Assembly (NCBI RefSeq): GCF_007830635.1
Contig: NZ_VLLA01000007.1
Location: 124,001 to 188,000 of the forward strand
Reading direction: 5' to 3'
From: Bradyrhizobium huanghuaihaiense
Lineage (GTDB): Bacteria; Pseudomonadota; Alphaproteobacteria; Rhizobiales; Xanthobacteraceae
DNA length: 64,000 nt
The notes beneath the pieces were generated by a model. The model was given only the letters and a program-made list of their open reading frames with translations. It was not told the DNA's origin and searched no databases. The position numbers and the translations under genes are program-made. Positions 38,340-47,671 of the stretch are shown one piece after another. The number at the start of each line of letters is the position of its first letter. The stretch's first letter is position 1.

Positions 38340-39044
38340 ATGGAGCAGCAGCAGGGGGCGGACGATGTACCGGTCATTTATCTCCACGAGATAAAGCGGC
38401 AGTACTTGCAGGGTGAGGTGCCGCTGACGATTTTGGACGGCGCCAAGCTCGCGCTGTGGGCCGGGCAGTCGGTGGCGCTGGTGGCGCCGTCGGGCTCGGG
38501 CAAGTCGACGCTGCTCCACATTGCCGGGCTGCTCGAAGCGCCGGATTCCGGCGAGGTCTATGTCAACGGCGCGCCGACCTCGCAACTGCCCGACATCGAG
38601 CGCACCCAGCTGCGCCGCACCGACATCGGCTTCGTCTACCAGTCGCACCGGCTGTTGCCGGAGTTCTCGGCGCTGGAGAACGTGATGATGCCGCAGATGA
38701 TCCGCGGCCTGAAGAAGTCCGAGAGCGTCAAGCGCGCCAAGGAGATTTTGGGCTATCTCGGCCTCGGCGACCGCATCACCCATCGCCCTGCGGAGCTGTC
38801 GGGCGGCGAGCAGCAGCGCGTCGCCATCGCGCGCGCGGTGGCCAATGCGCCGCGCGTGCTGTTCGCGGACGAGCCGACCGGCAACCTCGATCCGCACACG
38901 GCCGATCACGTCTTCCAGGCCCTGATGCAGCTGGTCAAGGCGACCCACGTTTCCATGCTGATCGCGACCCACAACATGGAGCTCGCCGGCCGCATGGACC
39001 GGCGGGTCTCGCTGTCGAACGGCCAGGTGGTCGAGCTCGAATAA
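38340..39044 (+). CDS. lolD: Lipoprotein-releasing ABC transporter ATPase LolD
   Basis: This 234-residue ATPase has Walker A APSGSGKS, signature LSGGEQQR and Walker [13 protein letters not shown]. The MacB/LolD-type hook region [18 protein letters not shown] supports the call. It powers lipoprotein release with the neighbouring permease. The gene ends right against an inverted copy of an intergenic repeat. Confidence 0.94.
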   Translation: MEQQQGADDVPVIYLHEIKRQYLQGEVPLTILDGAKLALWAGQSVALVAPSGSGKSTLLHIAGLLEAPDSGEVYVNGAPTSQLPDIERTQLRRTDIGFVYQSHRLLPEFSALENVMMPQMIRGLKKSESVKRAKEILGYLGLGDRITHRPAELSGGEQQRVAIARAVANAPRVLFADEPTGNLDPHTADHVFQALMQLVKATHVSMLIATHNMELAGRMDRRVSLSNGQVVELE

Positions 39045-39138
39045 AAAAACTGCGAAAACAACCCCATGCACAGTAGCCGGCTTGTTTCAGCCAGCGCCGG
39101 CCCGACGCCCGCCAGGCGCTTGATGTGTCGGGCAAAAC
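39045..39138 (-). repeat. Intergenic repeat, copy B (inverted)
   Basis: Read on the minus strand this copy has TTTTGCCCGACACATCAA at its left end and GTGCATGGGGTTGTTTTCGC at its right end. These match copy A at 23071-23185 in the same order, with a different middle. It sits between the lolD stop and the end of the minus-strand alcohol dehydrogenase gene, at the border of the second accessory segment. Confidence 0.65.
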
Positions 39139-39173
39139 GGCGCTGACCGCGCATCGCCGGGCAGGTGGCTGTT

Positions 39174-40253
39174 TTAGGGCCTGATCACCGTCAATTTGAA
39201 CGGCCCGCCATTGGCCGCGGCATGCGCCACGGCCTCGTTGGCATGGTCGAGGTCGAAGGCCGTCGTCTCATATTCCTCCAGCCGCAGCAGGCCCGAGCGC
39301 ACCAGCGCGATCAGGCGGGCCGCCGCATCGGGCGGATACATCCAGACGCCGTGGATGCTGATGCAGTTGCGCATGATCCAGGGGTAGGGCAGCTCGAGCC
39401 CTGCGCCGCCGGCCATGCCGACGCCGCCCATCAGCACGACGCGCCCGTAGGCGCGCACCGTCATGACCGCCGCGCGCACGACGGTCGGGCTCACCGAGGG
39501 CGGCATGATGTCGAACACGCAGTCGATCGGCCCGGGCGCGGCGCGTTTCATCGCTTCGCGGTCGTCGTCCTCGTGACCGCTGAGCTTGACCGGCTTCACA
39601 CGGCTGCCGAAACGGCGGACGAGGTCGGCGAGGATCTTTTCGTTGCGTCCCGCCGTCACCACGCAGGCCGCCCCCATTGCCAGTGCAACCGACACCGCCG
39701 CGCTGCCGAAGTTGCCGGTGGCCCCGCTCACAAGCACGGTCTCGCCTGCTTGCAGGTTGGCGGCGAGAAAGCCGCCGTAGGGCACCAGCAGCGTGCCCAG
39801 CGCGCACCACCGCGTGGCGTCCTCCGACGTGATCGCGCCGAGGCGTTTGACGTTCTCGGTCGGCAGGCGCATCTGCTCGGCGAACGAGCCGTGACGAAAA
39901 TGCTGTTGCAGGCGCATGCCGCCGGGGCCGGCGGCCGTGAGCCCCTGCAGGGCGATATCGGGTGCCACGGCGTCGTCGCGCGAGCGCACCGTCGGGTCGC
40001 AGAACACCCAGTCGCCGACTGCCAGTTTCGTTGCATCCGGGCCGATTGCGCGCACGCGGCCGATGCCGCCGGGGCCCGGGATGATCGGTAGATCGAGCGC
40101 GTAGTTGCGCTCCCCGCTGAAGACCTCGTTCATGTAGGACAGCACACGCGTGGCGACGACGTCGACGATGACCTCGCCGGTACCGAGCACCGGGTCGGGG
40201 GCAGTCTCGATCGCCAGCGGCGAGCCGAAGGATTTGAGCACGGCAGCTTTCAT
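39174..40253 (-). CDS. Zinc-type alcohol dehydrogenase-like oxidoreductase
   Basis: This 359-residue medium-chain dehydrogenase/reductase has a GroES-like N-terminal half (IIPGPGGIGRVRAIGPDATKLAVGDWVF) and a Rossmann half with the dinucleotide motif SGATGNFGSAAVSVALAMGA. The canonical catalytic-zinc cysteine and structural-zinc cysteines are not evident, so it may be a zinc-independent quinone reductase-like member. The ATG at 40253 has GAGGTG seven bases upstream. It is divergent from an XRE regulator, which is its likely controller. Confidence 0.85.
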   Translation of the reverse strand: MKAAVLKSFGSPLAIETAPDPVLGTGEVIVDVVATRVLSYMNEVFSGERNYALDLPIIPGPGGIGRVRAIGPDATKLAVGDWVFCDPTVRSRDDAVAPDIALQGLTAAGPGGMRLQQHFRHGSFAEQMRLPTENVKRLGAITSEDATRWCALGTLLVPYGGFLAANLQAGETVLVSGATGNFGSAAVSVALAMGAACVVTAGRNEKILADLVRRFGSRVKPVKLSGHEDDDREAMKRAAPGPIDCVFDIMPPSVSPTVVRAAVMTVRAYGRVVLMGGVGMAGGAGLELPYPWIMRNCISIHGVWMYPPDAAARLIALVRSGLLRLEEYETTAFDLDHANEAVAHAAANGGPFKLTVIRP

Positions 40254-40288
40254 GATGTTCACCTCGGGGACGGGTGAGTTGGATATGC

Positions 40289-40332
40289 GTCGCCCTTGAA
40301 GCGACAGGAAGGCCTGGTATTATCCTAGTATT
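40289..40332. promoter_or_regulatory. Candidate operator between the dehydrogenase and its regulator
   Basis: The 108-base divergent intergenic region contains a perfect GTCGC/GCGAC inverted repeat (40289-40305). It also has two copies of T(G/A)GTATT spaced 11 bases apart (40315-40321 and 40326-40332), about one helical turn. This spacing fits binding of a dimeric regulator, probably the XRE protein next door. The function is inferred only. Confidence 0.4.
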
Positions 40333-40361
40333 TCCAAGACCCTCCATCGAGGACTGTCACC

Positions 40362-41135
40362 ATGGCCGATCCACGCCGCGTCGAATTCGGCGACTTCCTG
40401 AGATCCCGCCGTGAAAAGCTGTCACCGAAGACCGTCGGGCTGCCGGCCGGCCGGCGGCGGCGCACAGCGGGCCTGCGCCGTGAGGAGGTCGCCCAGCTCG
40501 CCGGCATTGGCGTCGACTGGTACATCCGCCTCGAGCAGGGCCGCACCGTCAGCCCCTCGGTCACCACGATCGACGCGCTGGCCCGCGCGCTGCGCCTCTC
40601 AAAGACCGAGCATACGCACCTCAAAGCGCTGGCGCGCGACGGCGCGAGGGGCACGTTTACCCGCGAGGTGGTGCCGCCGCCCATACGGCGCCTGGTCGAG
40701 AGCCTGCCGCATCCGGCCTACATCACCGGGCGGCGCTGGGACGTGCTGGCCTGGAACGATGCCGCCGAGGAGGTCTTCGCATTTGGCCGGCTGCCCGAGG
40801 AGGATCGCAACACGCTGCTCTTGATGATGACCAGCAAGCGCACGCGGAAATCCTACGGCGCGGGCTGGGCCGATGTGGCCAAGCGCATGGTCGCGATGTT
40901 TCGCGCCACCCACGACGTCTGGGCCGGCGATCCCGCCTTCGCGGAATTGCTGGCGCGGCTGCGCGATGGCAGCCCCGAATTCGTCAAATGGTGGGGCGCG
41001 CACGAGGTGCACGGCACCCTGTCGGGTCGTAAGACCATGACCCATCCGACAAAGGGCGTGCTGCATTTCGAGCACACGAGTTTCCAGGCCAACGACGATC
41101 CTGCGCTGAAGCTGGTGATCTACACGCCGGTGTGA
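40362..41135 (+). CDS. XRE-family regulator with MmyB-like ligand domain
   Basis: This 257-residue regulator has an N-terminal helix-turn-helix at residues ~30-85 (RREEVAQLAGIGVDWYIRLEQGR, SPSVTTIDALARALRLS). A C-terminal MmyB-type domain is marked by HPAYITGRRWDVLAWNDAA and the late CRxG-like ending region. Such regulators often control neighbouring oxidoreductases and may bind fatty-acid-like ligands. It is divergent from the dehydrogenase gene. Confidence 0.88.
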   Translation: MADPRRVEFGDFLRSRREKLSPKTVGLPAGRRRRTAGLRREEVAQLAGIGVDWYIRLEQGRTVSPSVTTIDALARALRLSKTEHTHLKALARDGARGTFTREVVPPPIRRLVESLPHPAYITGRRWDVLAWNDAAEEVFAFGRLPEEDRNTLLLMMTSKRTRKSYGAGWADVAKRMVAMFRATHDVWAGDPAFAELLARLRDGSPEFVKWWGAHEVHGTLSGRKTMTHPTKGVLHFEHTSFQANDDPALKLVIYTPV

Positions 41136-41187
41136 GGCGCGAAGACACGGAGGTCGAGCGCCGGCAGCGGCGGCGCCCAGGGCCGCC

Positions 41188-41436
41188 TCAATGCTTCAGC
41201 GTCTCGACCTCGAAAGTGAACTTGACCTGCATCACAGGGCCGCCGGCGTCGCGGACCTCGATCGCCATGCGGTGCGTGCCATTCACGGGAGCGGACGTGC
41301 AGGCCGCCTCTCTCGCCATATCGACCAATGATCTGGCGGCCTCGACCTGGGCTGCGCGAAGGCCGGAAAGCTCGAGGCCTTCCTCGTCGGGCGCCAACTC
41401 ATCTTCATCCCGAAGATCGAAATAATAACGTGCCAT
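41188..41436 (-). CDS. DUF6894-type small protein
   Basis: This 82-residue soluble protein begins MARYYFDLRDEDELAPDEEG and has the pattern of the DUF6894 family common in Bradyrhizobium: a YYFDL start, an acidic loop, a central helix and a final beta strand VMQVKFTFEVETL. No function is assigned. The frame extends upstream, but the ATG at 41436 has GGAG seven bases before it. Confidence 0.82.
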   Translation of the reverse strand: MARYYFDLRDEDELAPDEEGLELSGLRAAQVEAARSLVDMAREAACTSAPVNGTHRMAIEVRDAGGPVMQVKFTFEVETLKH

Positions 41437-41756
41437 CTCAGATCTCCAATGCCTCGTTCCCCAGCGGTCGCGCCACGATGGCCGATGTCTGCTACTCGGC
41501 GACAAGCCGCGAGCATGTGTCCTTGGCGAACGGATCGAGCGCTCCGTCGTCAATGAGCGGCACTGTTCCCCCGAAGGCGTCGGCGCTTCGCATCTGCCTC
41601 CCCCGATACGTCCGCTTTAACATAAGCTAATGGGCGGCAAACTCGTTCCTATCAGAGCCAATGCGGGCTGTACGAAATTCCAATAGGTCAGGCAGTGCTG
41701 CTGTCGGAAACATGGCGGCCACCTTGAAGCCGCCAGATTGAAGTCGTCGGCCGCGT
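41437..41756. other. 320-base intergenic region with no supported gene
   Basis: I see no convincing reading frame, hairpin terminator or known repeat here. It should contain the promoter of the minus-strand DUF6894 gene and the transcript end of the minus-strand Crp/Fnr regulator gene. Confidence 0.5.
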
Positions 41757-42506
41757 TCACTTCGCCCGATAGAGCCGAAGATAGCCCGGCGAGTACATCG
41801 CCGCATTCTTGAGCGCTTCGAGATCTCCGATCGTCAGGGTCCGGTCCTTCAGGACGATCAGGCCGGACGCGCGCAATTCCTGGATCGTGCGGTTGGCATG
41901 AACCACCGACAGGCCAGTCGCGTCGGCCAGATCGGTCTGGGTCACCGGAAGCGAGCAGGAATTGCCGTCGATCAGGCCCACGGGTCGCAGCCGTTCGAAG
42001 ATTTCGCAGAAAAGATGGGCCACGCGCTCGAAGGCCGACCGCCGGCCGAGGTTGACGATCCATTCACGCTGGATCGCGTTGTTCAGCAGCGTCTCGCACA
42101 TGAAGGCTTCGGCCAGCGCGTGGTGAGCCGCCATCAGCTGTTCGAAGCGCGCGCGCTTGATCTCGGCATAGGCGACCGGCGTCGCCGTCGTGATCGAATG
42201 ATCCAGGGTGGACAGGAGATAGGCATGGGCGTCGCAGGTCTCGCCCGGCAGGATGAAATTGACGATCTGCCGACGCCCGTCCTCCAGCGTCTTGTGACGG
42301 AACAGCCAACCTGAGAGCACGATGCGGACGCTGTCGACGGGATCGCCTTCGGTGATCAAGTCCTCGCCTGGCCCGGCCCGCAGCAGACCTTCGAGAATGG
42401 CATGCTCCAGCGCAGCGGCGTCCTCGTCAGGCAGCGGGCGCAAGGCGTTGAAGCGGCGAAAGACCGCCTGCGCCACACCGCCCTCGGTCCCGTGAGCTCG
42501 CATCAT
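41757..42506 (-). CDS. Crp/Fnr family transcriptional regulator
   Basis: This 249-residue protein has a cyclic-nucleotide-binding-like barrel (residues ~30-140: EGDPVDSVRIVLSGWLFRHK, LPGETCDAHAYL). A Crp-type helix-turn-helix follows at ~165-225 (VTQTDLADATGLSVVHANRTIQEL). The cysteine set of oxygen-sensing FNR is absent, so the signal is unknown. The ATG at 42506 overlaps the stop of the large kinase gene as ATGA, with GGAGG just before it, so the two are translationally coupled. Confidence 0.9.
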   Translation of the reverse strand: MMRAHGTEGGVAQAVFRRFNALRPLPDEDAAALEHAILEGLLRAGPGEDLITEGDPVDSVRIVLSGWLFRHKTLEDGRRQIVNFILPGETCDAHAYLLSTLDHSITTATPVAYAEIKRARFEQLMAAHHALAEAFMCETLLNNAIQREWIVNLGRRSAFERVAHLFCEIFERLRPVGLIDGNSCSLPVTQTDLADATGLSVVHANRTIQELRASGLIVLKDRTLTIGDLEALKNAAMYSPGYLRLYRAK

Positions 42507-45500
42507 CCCTCCGGCGACGGCGTATGGAAGGTGCGCCTGGTCAAAGGGATCGCGATCAGGCACATGAGGCCGGATGCGTTGAACGACATGGTCGTCTGCC
42601 CCTTCAACTCGAACGCAAGGGTGCGCTCCAGAAGCTCGGTGCCAAAACCCTTGCGCGGTGGTGACGTCACGGCCGGACCGCCGCGCTCACGCCATTCGAA
42701 CAGCAGTTGCGGGAGCTCGACCGCCCCGTCGATACGCCACGAGATTTCGAGCCGACCGCCCGGCTGACTCAACGCGCCGTATTTGAGCGCATTGGTCGCA
42801 AGCTCGTGGATTGCGAGCGCAAAGGTCTCTGCCGCCTTCGGCTTGAAACGAACCGCCGGCCCGGAGGCGCGAACCTGCTCGCCCTCGTGGGCATTATAGG
42901 CCAGCAGCTCCTCGATCACCAGATATTCGAGATCGACGCCGCCCTCCGGATCCCGCGTCACCAGCGCCTGGGTGCGCGCGAAGGCGTTGAGGCGCCCGTC
43001 GAGATGGGCGGCATATTCGTCGACCGTGGAGCTCGTCTCCGCGGAGCGGCGCGCGATCGACCGCACCACGCCGAGCGTATTGCGAACGCGGTGCTGAAGC
43101 TCGGCGAGGAGGAGGCGCTGCCGCTCCTCTGCGCGGGTGACCGCGGTGACGTCGATGAAGGTGACCACGACGCCGGCGATGAAATTGTCGATGCTGCGAT
43201 AGGGCAGGATGCGGACGATGTAGCGCGTGCCGCTGTCGGGCGCGGTCAGTTCGCGTTCGGCGCTGGCAAGCGTGCGCAGCACGCGGCGCACGTCGTCGTA
43301 GAGCTCCTCGATCGGAATGCGTGCCTTGATGTGGGCAATCGGGCGGCCGACATCGGTTTCGACCAGATGAAGGATGTGCGTGATCGCGGGGGTGAAGTTC
43401 ATGACGCGGAGATCGTTGTCGAGGAAGACGGTCGCGATCTGCGTGCTTTCGAGGAAATTCTTGAGGTCGCTGGTGGCGCGGGTCAGCTCCTGAACCCGGT
43501 GCGCCAGCTCGCCATTGACGGTGGTCAATTCCTCGTTGACCGATTGCAGCTCCTCGCGCGAGGTCTCCAGCTCCTCGTTGGCAGACTGCAGCTCTTCATT
43601 GAGCGATTGATATTCCTCGTTCGAGGACTTCAGCTCTTCGTTGGTGCTTTCGAGCTCTTCGATCGTTGCCTGGAGACGTTCGCGGGTCGCCCGCAATTCG
43701 CCTTCGAGACGTTCGACATGCTCGGTCCGCACCAATGCGCCGGGATTGTTCTCGGGGACGTCGGCGGCCCGCGCCGGTCCGTCCTTGAACAGGACGATGA
43801 AGTTGCGATGGCCGCCCGCGCCATCCTGGATCGGCTCGACGGTGATGTCGACGAGAACACGATGGCCGTTGACGCCGAGCTGAACCTGCTCGGCATGGGC
43901 GGATTCGTTGGTCTCCGAGGCGCGGGAGAGGGCGGTGCGCAGCTCCAGCCTGAGATCGCGATGCACCAGCTGGAGCAGATCGAGCGAGGCCGCACCGGCG
44001 GTCGGCTCGATGTAGCGTCCGGTGCGGCCGGAGAAGTGCAGGATCTGGAAATTGTCGTCCGTAATCACGTAAGCGGGCGCATAGCGCTCGGCGATGCGCT
44101 GGGCGCGGCGCTCGAGGCCCACGTCCGGCCCGAACGAGCGGACCGGCGGTACCTCGACCGGCGCACGCCCCGCCACGGTCGCGATCGGAAATTCCGGCGG
44201 AAGCCGCGTGCCGGTATCGAGCTTCCTGAAGATGCGGGCGCGACGATCGACCGGCGCAAACAGCTTGGAGTGCCGCGTCACGTTCTCGGAGTTGCCGAGG
44301 AACAGGAAGCGCTCGGGCAGCAGCGCGAAATGGAACAGCGGGATAACCCGGTTCTGAAGCTCCGCGTTGAGATAGATCAGCAGGTTGCGGCAGGAGACGA
44401 GATCGAGCTTGGAGAACGGGGCATCCTTGATCACGTTGTGCTGCGAGAAGATGCACATCTCCCGCAATTCCTTCACCACGCAATAGGTGTCGCCCTCGCG
44501 CACGAACCAGCGCGCCAGGCGCTCGGGAGACATGTCCTGCTCGATATTGGTGCGGTAGCGCCCGACGCGGGCGGCCGCGAGCGCCCGGCCGTCGATGTCG
44601 GTCGCGAAGATCTGCACCTGCGGCGCGGAATCGAGCGTGGCCATGTGCTCGCGCAGCAGGATGGCGATCGAATAGGCCTCCTCGCCGGTGGCGCAACCCA
44701 GCACCCAGACGCGGACCTGCTGGCCGCTTCCCTTGCCCTCGAAGATCTTCGGGATGATCTGCGTCTCGAGCACCTCGAACTCGCGCTTGTCGCGGAAGAA
44801 CTCGGTGACGCCGATCAGGAGGTCGTTGAAGAGATGATGGGCCTCGTCCTTGTCGTTGCGCAGGAAGTCGACATAGGAGGTGATCTCCTCGAGCTGCACG
44901 ACCTGCATGCGCCGCTGCACGCGGCGCAGGAAGGTGTTCTGCTTGTAGCCGTGGAAATCGTTGCCGGTCTTGTTGCGCAGGATGTCGGCGATGCGCGACA
45001 GCGAGGTTGCCGCCGCGGCCAGGACCTCGTCGAAGCCCTGCTTCTCCTCTAGCCGCCGCAGATGCCGGGCATAGATCTGGATGTGGTCCGGGATGTCCTC
45101 GGGCGGCAGGACATAGTCTGCGATCGCCGCCGGCCTGTTGCTGTCGACCAGATGGTCGGACTGCTCGTCGCCGGCCAGTCTTTCCGCAATCGCGAGCCCG
45201 CCATGGTCCTTCAGCGTGGCCGCGCCGAGTGTGCCGTCGCCGCCGGTCCCGTTCAAGAGAACGCCGATGGACTGCTCGGCACGCTCCTCGGCCAGCGACA
45301 CCAGGAAGCTGTCGATGGTGGCCCGCTCGCCCGGGCCCTGTTCGGCCTTGCGCACCGCAAAACGCCCGTCCTGGATCGTGGTGATCATGGCCGCGGGGCT
45401 GAGATAGATCGCGCCCCCTTCGACCACCATCGCATCGCGGATGTCGGCAAGACGCGCGCCGTCGGCGCGCTGGACGATGCTGCGGAGCCGCGCCTCGTCG

Positions 45501-45673
45501 AGCGCCTCAGCATTCTGGAGGACGAGGACGATCGCCTGGTCGTCGGCCAATGTCAGCTTGGCGAAGAACCGCTCGATTCTGTTGATTGCGCCGGCCGACG
45601 CCCCGACGCCAATGACCAGCGGCGCCTTGGCCTGAGGCTCCGGCTCCTCCGCCGTCGTGTCGACTTCGTCCAT
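42503..45673 (-). CDS. CheB-like/CheR/PAS/HWE histidine kinase fusion
   Basis: This 1056-residue signalling protein has four parts. Residues ~18-200 are a CheB-type methylesterase fold, with Ser26 in GASAG and Asp146 in GTGGDGTLG. The usual catalytic histidine (QH) is Asn54 (LVLQN). Residues ~215-480 are a CheR methyltransferase with the SAM motif VLGCATGEEAYSIAI. Next come PAS-like regions and a long coiled coil rich in ELxSxNEE repeats. The C-terminus is an HWE-type kinase (ELQHRVRNTLGVV, HELATNALKYGA). The ATG at 45673 is chosen over a TTG upstream. The output is probably linked to the coupled Crp/Fnr gene. Confidence 0.9.
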   Translation of the reverse strand: MDEVDTTAEEPEPQAKAPLVIGVGASAGAINRIERFFAKLTLADDQAIVLVLQNAEALDEARLRSIVQRADGARLADIRDAMVVEGGAIYLSPAAMITTIQDGRFAVRKAEQGPGERATIDSFLVSLAEERAEQSIGVLLNGTGGDGTLGAATLKDHGGLAIAERLAGDEQSDHLVDSNRPAAIADYVLPPEDIPDHIQIYARHLRRLEEKQGFDEVLAAAATSLSRIADILRNKTGNDFHGYKQNTFLRRVQRRMQVVQLEEITSYVDFLRNDKDEAHHLFNDLLIGVTEFFRDKREFEVLETQIIPKIFEGKGSGQQVRVWVLGCATGEEAYSIAILLREHMATLDSAPQVQIFATDIDGRALAAARVGRYRTNIEQDMSPERLARWFVREGDTYCVVKELREMCIFSQHNVIKDAPFSKLDLVSCRNLLIYLNAELQNRVIPLFHFALLPERFLFLGNSENVTRHSKLFAPVDRRARIFRKLDTGTRLPPEFPIATVAGRAPVEVPPVRSFGPDVGLERRAQRIAERYAPAYVITDDNFQILHFSGRTGRYIEPTAGAASLDLLQLVHRDLRLELRTALSRASETNESAHAEQVQLGVNGHRVLVDITVEPIQDGAGGHRNFIVLFKDGPARAADVPENNPGALVRTEHVERLEGELRATRERLQATIEELESTNEELKSSNEEYQSLNEELQSANEELETSREELQSVNEELTTVNGELAHRVQELTRATSDLKNFLESTQIATVFLDNDLRVMNFTPAITHILHLVETDVGRPIAHIKARIPIEELYDDVRRVLRTLASAERELTAPDSGTRYIVRILPYRSIDNFIAGVVVTFIDVTAVTRAEERQRLLLAELQHRVRNTLGVVRSIARRSAETSSTVDEYAAHLDGRLNAFARTQALVTRDPEGGVDLEYLVIEELLAYNAHEGEQVRASGPAVRFKPKAAETFALAIHELATNALKYGALSQPGGRLEISWRIDGAVELPQLLFEWRERGGPAVTSPPRKGFGTELLERTLAFELKGQTTMSFNASGLMCLIAIPLTRRTFHTPSPEG

Positions 45674-45838
45674 GGTTGCCGCTACTCTAATTGCCCTGGG
45701 GCCGACGGATTCCAGTCTCTGCAAATAGCAGAAATCGACATCATCCCAACAGCTAAAAGCGGGAAACGTTCGACCTTGGCCGCGCGCGGATCCAACGAAG
45801 CGTGGGCCTCGGCATGGCGACGAGGACCGTTGCCGGCG

Positions 45839-46117
45839 CTAAGTGATCGGCGGCACCGGATCGACCTCCTGCTGGAGGTAACTCACCCTCTGAATGATGA
45901 GGGTGCGGTGCCGTTCCCATTCCACCAGGGTCTGCTTGAGCAGGTCGACCAGCCGTTCCGCCTGCTGGGAGTCATATCCGCTGGCTTGCAGATCCCGCAC
46001 CCGATCCTCCTGCCTGTGGATGCGCTGCCAGCCTTCCTCGATGTCGAGGTCGGCCTTCTTCAGAAGGCGCCGCTCGTCGCGGAGTTGCTGCGTGCGCTCT
46101 GCAAGGGATACTGCCAT
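45839..46117 (-). CDS. Small coiled-coil protein of unknown function
   Basis: This 92-residue, charged, helical protein has heptad-like patterns throughout (SLAERTQQLRDERRLLKKAD, VDLLKQTLVEWERHRTLI) and no membrane segment. No family is recognised. It lies 9 bases downstream of the stand-alone cheB gene on the same strand and upstream of the kinase gene. It may be a partner or scaffold of this signalling group. Confidence 0.72.
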   Translation of the reverse strand: MAVSLAERTQQLRDERRLLKKADLDIEEGWQRIHRQEDRVRDLQASGYDSQQAERLVDLLKQTLVEWERHRTLIIQRVSYLQQEVDPVPPIT

Positions 46118-46126
46118 ATCGGCCTT

Positions 46127-47131
46127 TCACTTCCCTCGCGGGAGGGAAGGATCAAGCGATTGTAGCACGACGCGCCGGATCATGTCGGCATATTCGCGGT
46201 ATTCGGCCGCACGCCGCTCGTACATTTCGGTCACTGCCGGCCTGCCGCTGCGACGGCCATCTGCGGCCATGCGCTGCACCAGTTCGGCCCGCTCCTCGAT
46301 GATCCGGAGCGCGACGCGCAGGGCTTCGTCGACTTGCCCTTCCTGCTCCTTGGCGAGGGCATCGGCAGTGTAGGCGTGGCCGACCTGACAGCGAAACCTC
46401 ATGGGACGCGCTTCTTTCACAGAAGAGAGAACTCCGCCGCAACTGGGGCAGGTCAGCGCCGCCGGATCGGCGATGTTTGCCAGGATCGCGGAGCCAATTC
46501 TTTCACCCGCGGCGATCTCCACCTCCAGGCGGATATCCGGAGCGATCGGGCGTGCGGCGCCCGGCGGTTCCCGGGCAAGATCGGAGAGGACGTCGCCGAG
46601 CCGCGCGGCGGGAACGCAGAGGTCGGCGGTGGCTGCCTCCAGCGCGCGCTGCGGCATCTCCACCGCGATCGCCTCCGACGGGTCCTGCACGATCGTCATT
46701 CCGCCGCAGCGCTTGATCGCGCTCAGGCCGGCGGCGCCGTCCGAAAGCAGTCCACTCAGCACCACCCCGATCACGCGCGGGCCGTGATGCAGGGCGGCCG
46801 AGCGGAACAGCGCGTCGATTGCGGGCCTCACCATGTTCTCGCGCGGGCCGCGCCCGAGGCGAATACGATCGCCTGACAGCAGCAAATGATGGTCGGGGGC
46901 GCCGAGATAGACGTGGCCCCGCTCGAACTTCATGCCGTCGATGGCCTGATGCACCGGGAGCCTGCTGGCAGCAGCGGCGACGGTGGCCAGGATGCCGATG
47001 CCCTGCGCAGGAAGGTGGAGCACGATAAAAACGGCTGCCGGAACATCCGGGTGCAAATCCGCCAGAATCCGTTTCAGCGGGGCCGTGGCTCCTGCGGAAC
47101 CGCCGATGACAATGATGTCGCGGTTGCTCAT
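46127..47131 (-). CDS. Stand-alone CheB-type methylesterase with zinc-finger-like tail
   Basis: This 334-residue protein has an intact catalytic set: Ser12 in GGSAGA, His39 in IVLHLP and an aspartate in GLLSDGAAG. The receiver domain of chemotaxis CheB is missing. After ~205 a C-terminal region carries a CPSCGG...FRCQVGHAY pattern that could bind zinc, then a helical tail. Such proteins accompany CheB/CheR/kinase fusions. ATGs at 47143 and 47131 are both possible. Confidence 0.87.
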   Translation of the reverse strand: MSNRDIIVIGGSAGATAPLKRILADLHPDVPAAVFIVLHLPAQGIGILATVAAAASRLPVHQAIDGMKFERGHVYLGAPDHHLLLSGDRIRLGRGPRENMVRPAIDALFRSAALHHGPRVIGVVLSGLLSDGAAGLSAIKRCGGMTIVQDPSEAIAVEMPQRALEAATADLCVPAARLGDVLSDLAREPPGAARPIAPDIRLEVEIAAGERIGSAILANIADPAALTCPSCGGVLSSVKEARPMRFRCQVGHAYTADALAKEQEGQVDEALRVALRIIEERAELVQRMAADGRRSGRPAVTEMYERRAAEYREYADMIRRVVLQSLDPSLPRGK

Positions 47132-47214
47132 GGAACCCGCCATTCAATGCTTCGTTTGCACCAAGGCGGCCTTGAGGCCTATGTTCCTATCTATTCGCGG
47201 GGACTGGAGGAAAC

Positions 47215-47619
47215 ATGGCGGTATCGCCAACCTTGTCGCGCAGGCACGCCCCCTTGTCGGGACGTCGCATCCTCGTGGTCGAGGATGAGTATTTCCTGGC
47301 CGACGACATCAGCCGTGCGCTGCGGTCGGCGGGCGCGGAAATTGCCGGTCCCGTCGGCGAGCTCGACGATGCGCTCCCGATCATCAATGGCGGTGGTATC
47401 CTCGACGGCGCAGTGCTCGACGTGAACATTCGCAGCGAAATGGTTTTCCCGATTGCACAGGAGCTCAGGGCGTGCCACGTGCCGTTCGTGTTCACGACCG
47501 GCTACGACAAGGTCAGCATCGCTCCGCAATTTCACGATGTGGTGTTGTGGGAAAAACCGATCGACATCGCAGCGATGGTCCGCGGCCTGGCCGGGTTGAT
47601 CGAGAAGCCGAAGACTTGA
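47215..47619 (+). CDS. Single-domain response regulator receiver protein
   Basis: This 134-residue receiver domain has the acidic pair in VVEDE (residues 23-24), phospho-acceptor Asp69 in GAVLDVNI, the switch threonine in FVFTTGYD and Lys114 in WEKP. It has no output domain. It is divergent from the CheB gene across 83 bases and could be phosphorylated by the nearby HWE kinase. Confidence 0.92.
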   Translation: MAVSPTLSRRHAPLSGRRILVVEDEYFLADDISRALRSAGAEIAGPVGELDDALPIINGGGILDGAVLDVNIRSEMVFPIAQELRACHVPFVFTTGYDKVSIAPQFHDVVLWEKPIDIAAMVRGLAGLIEKPKT

Positions 47620-47671
47620 AGCGCAGCGTCGCGCCGTTGCGCTGCCCGCTCTTGATCCAAGTGAGGTTCGA

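Noticed and set aside
42707..45052. 781-residue plus-strand frame opposite the kinase fusion
   Set aside because: Antisense shadow. The minus-strand frame shows clear CheR, PAS and HWE motifs.
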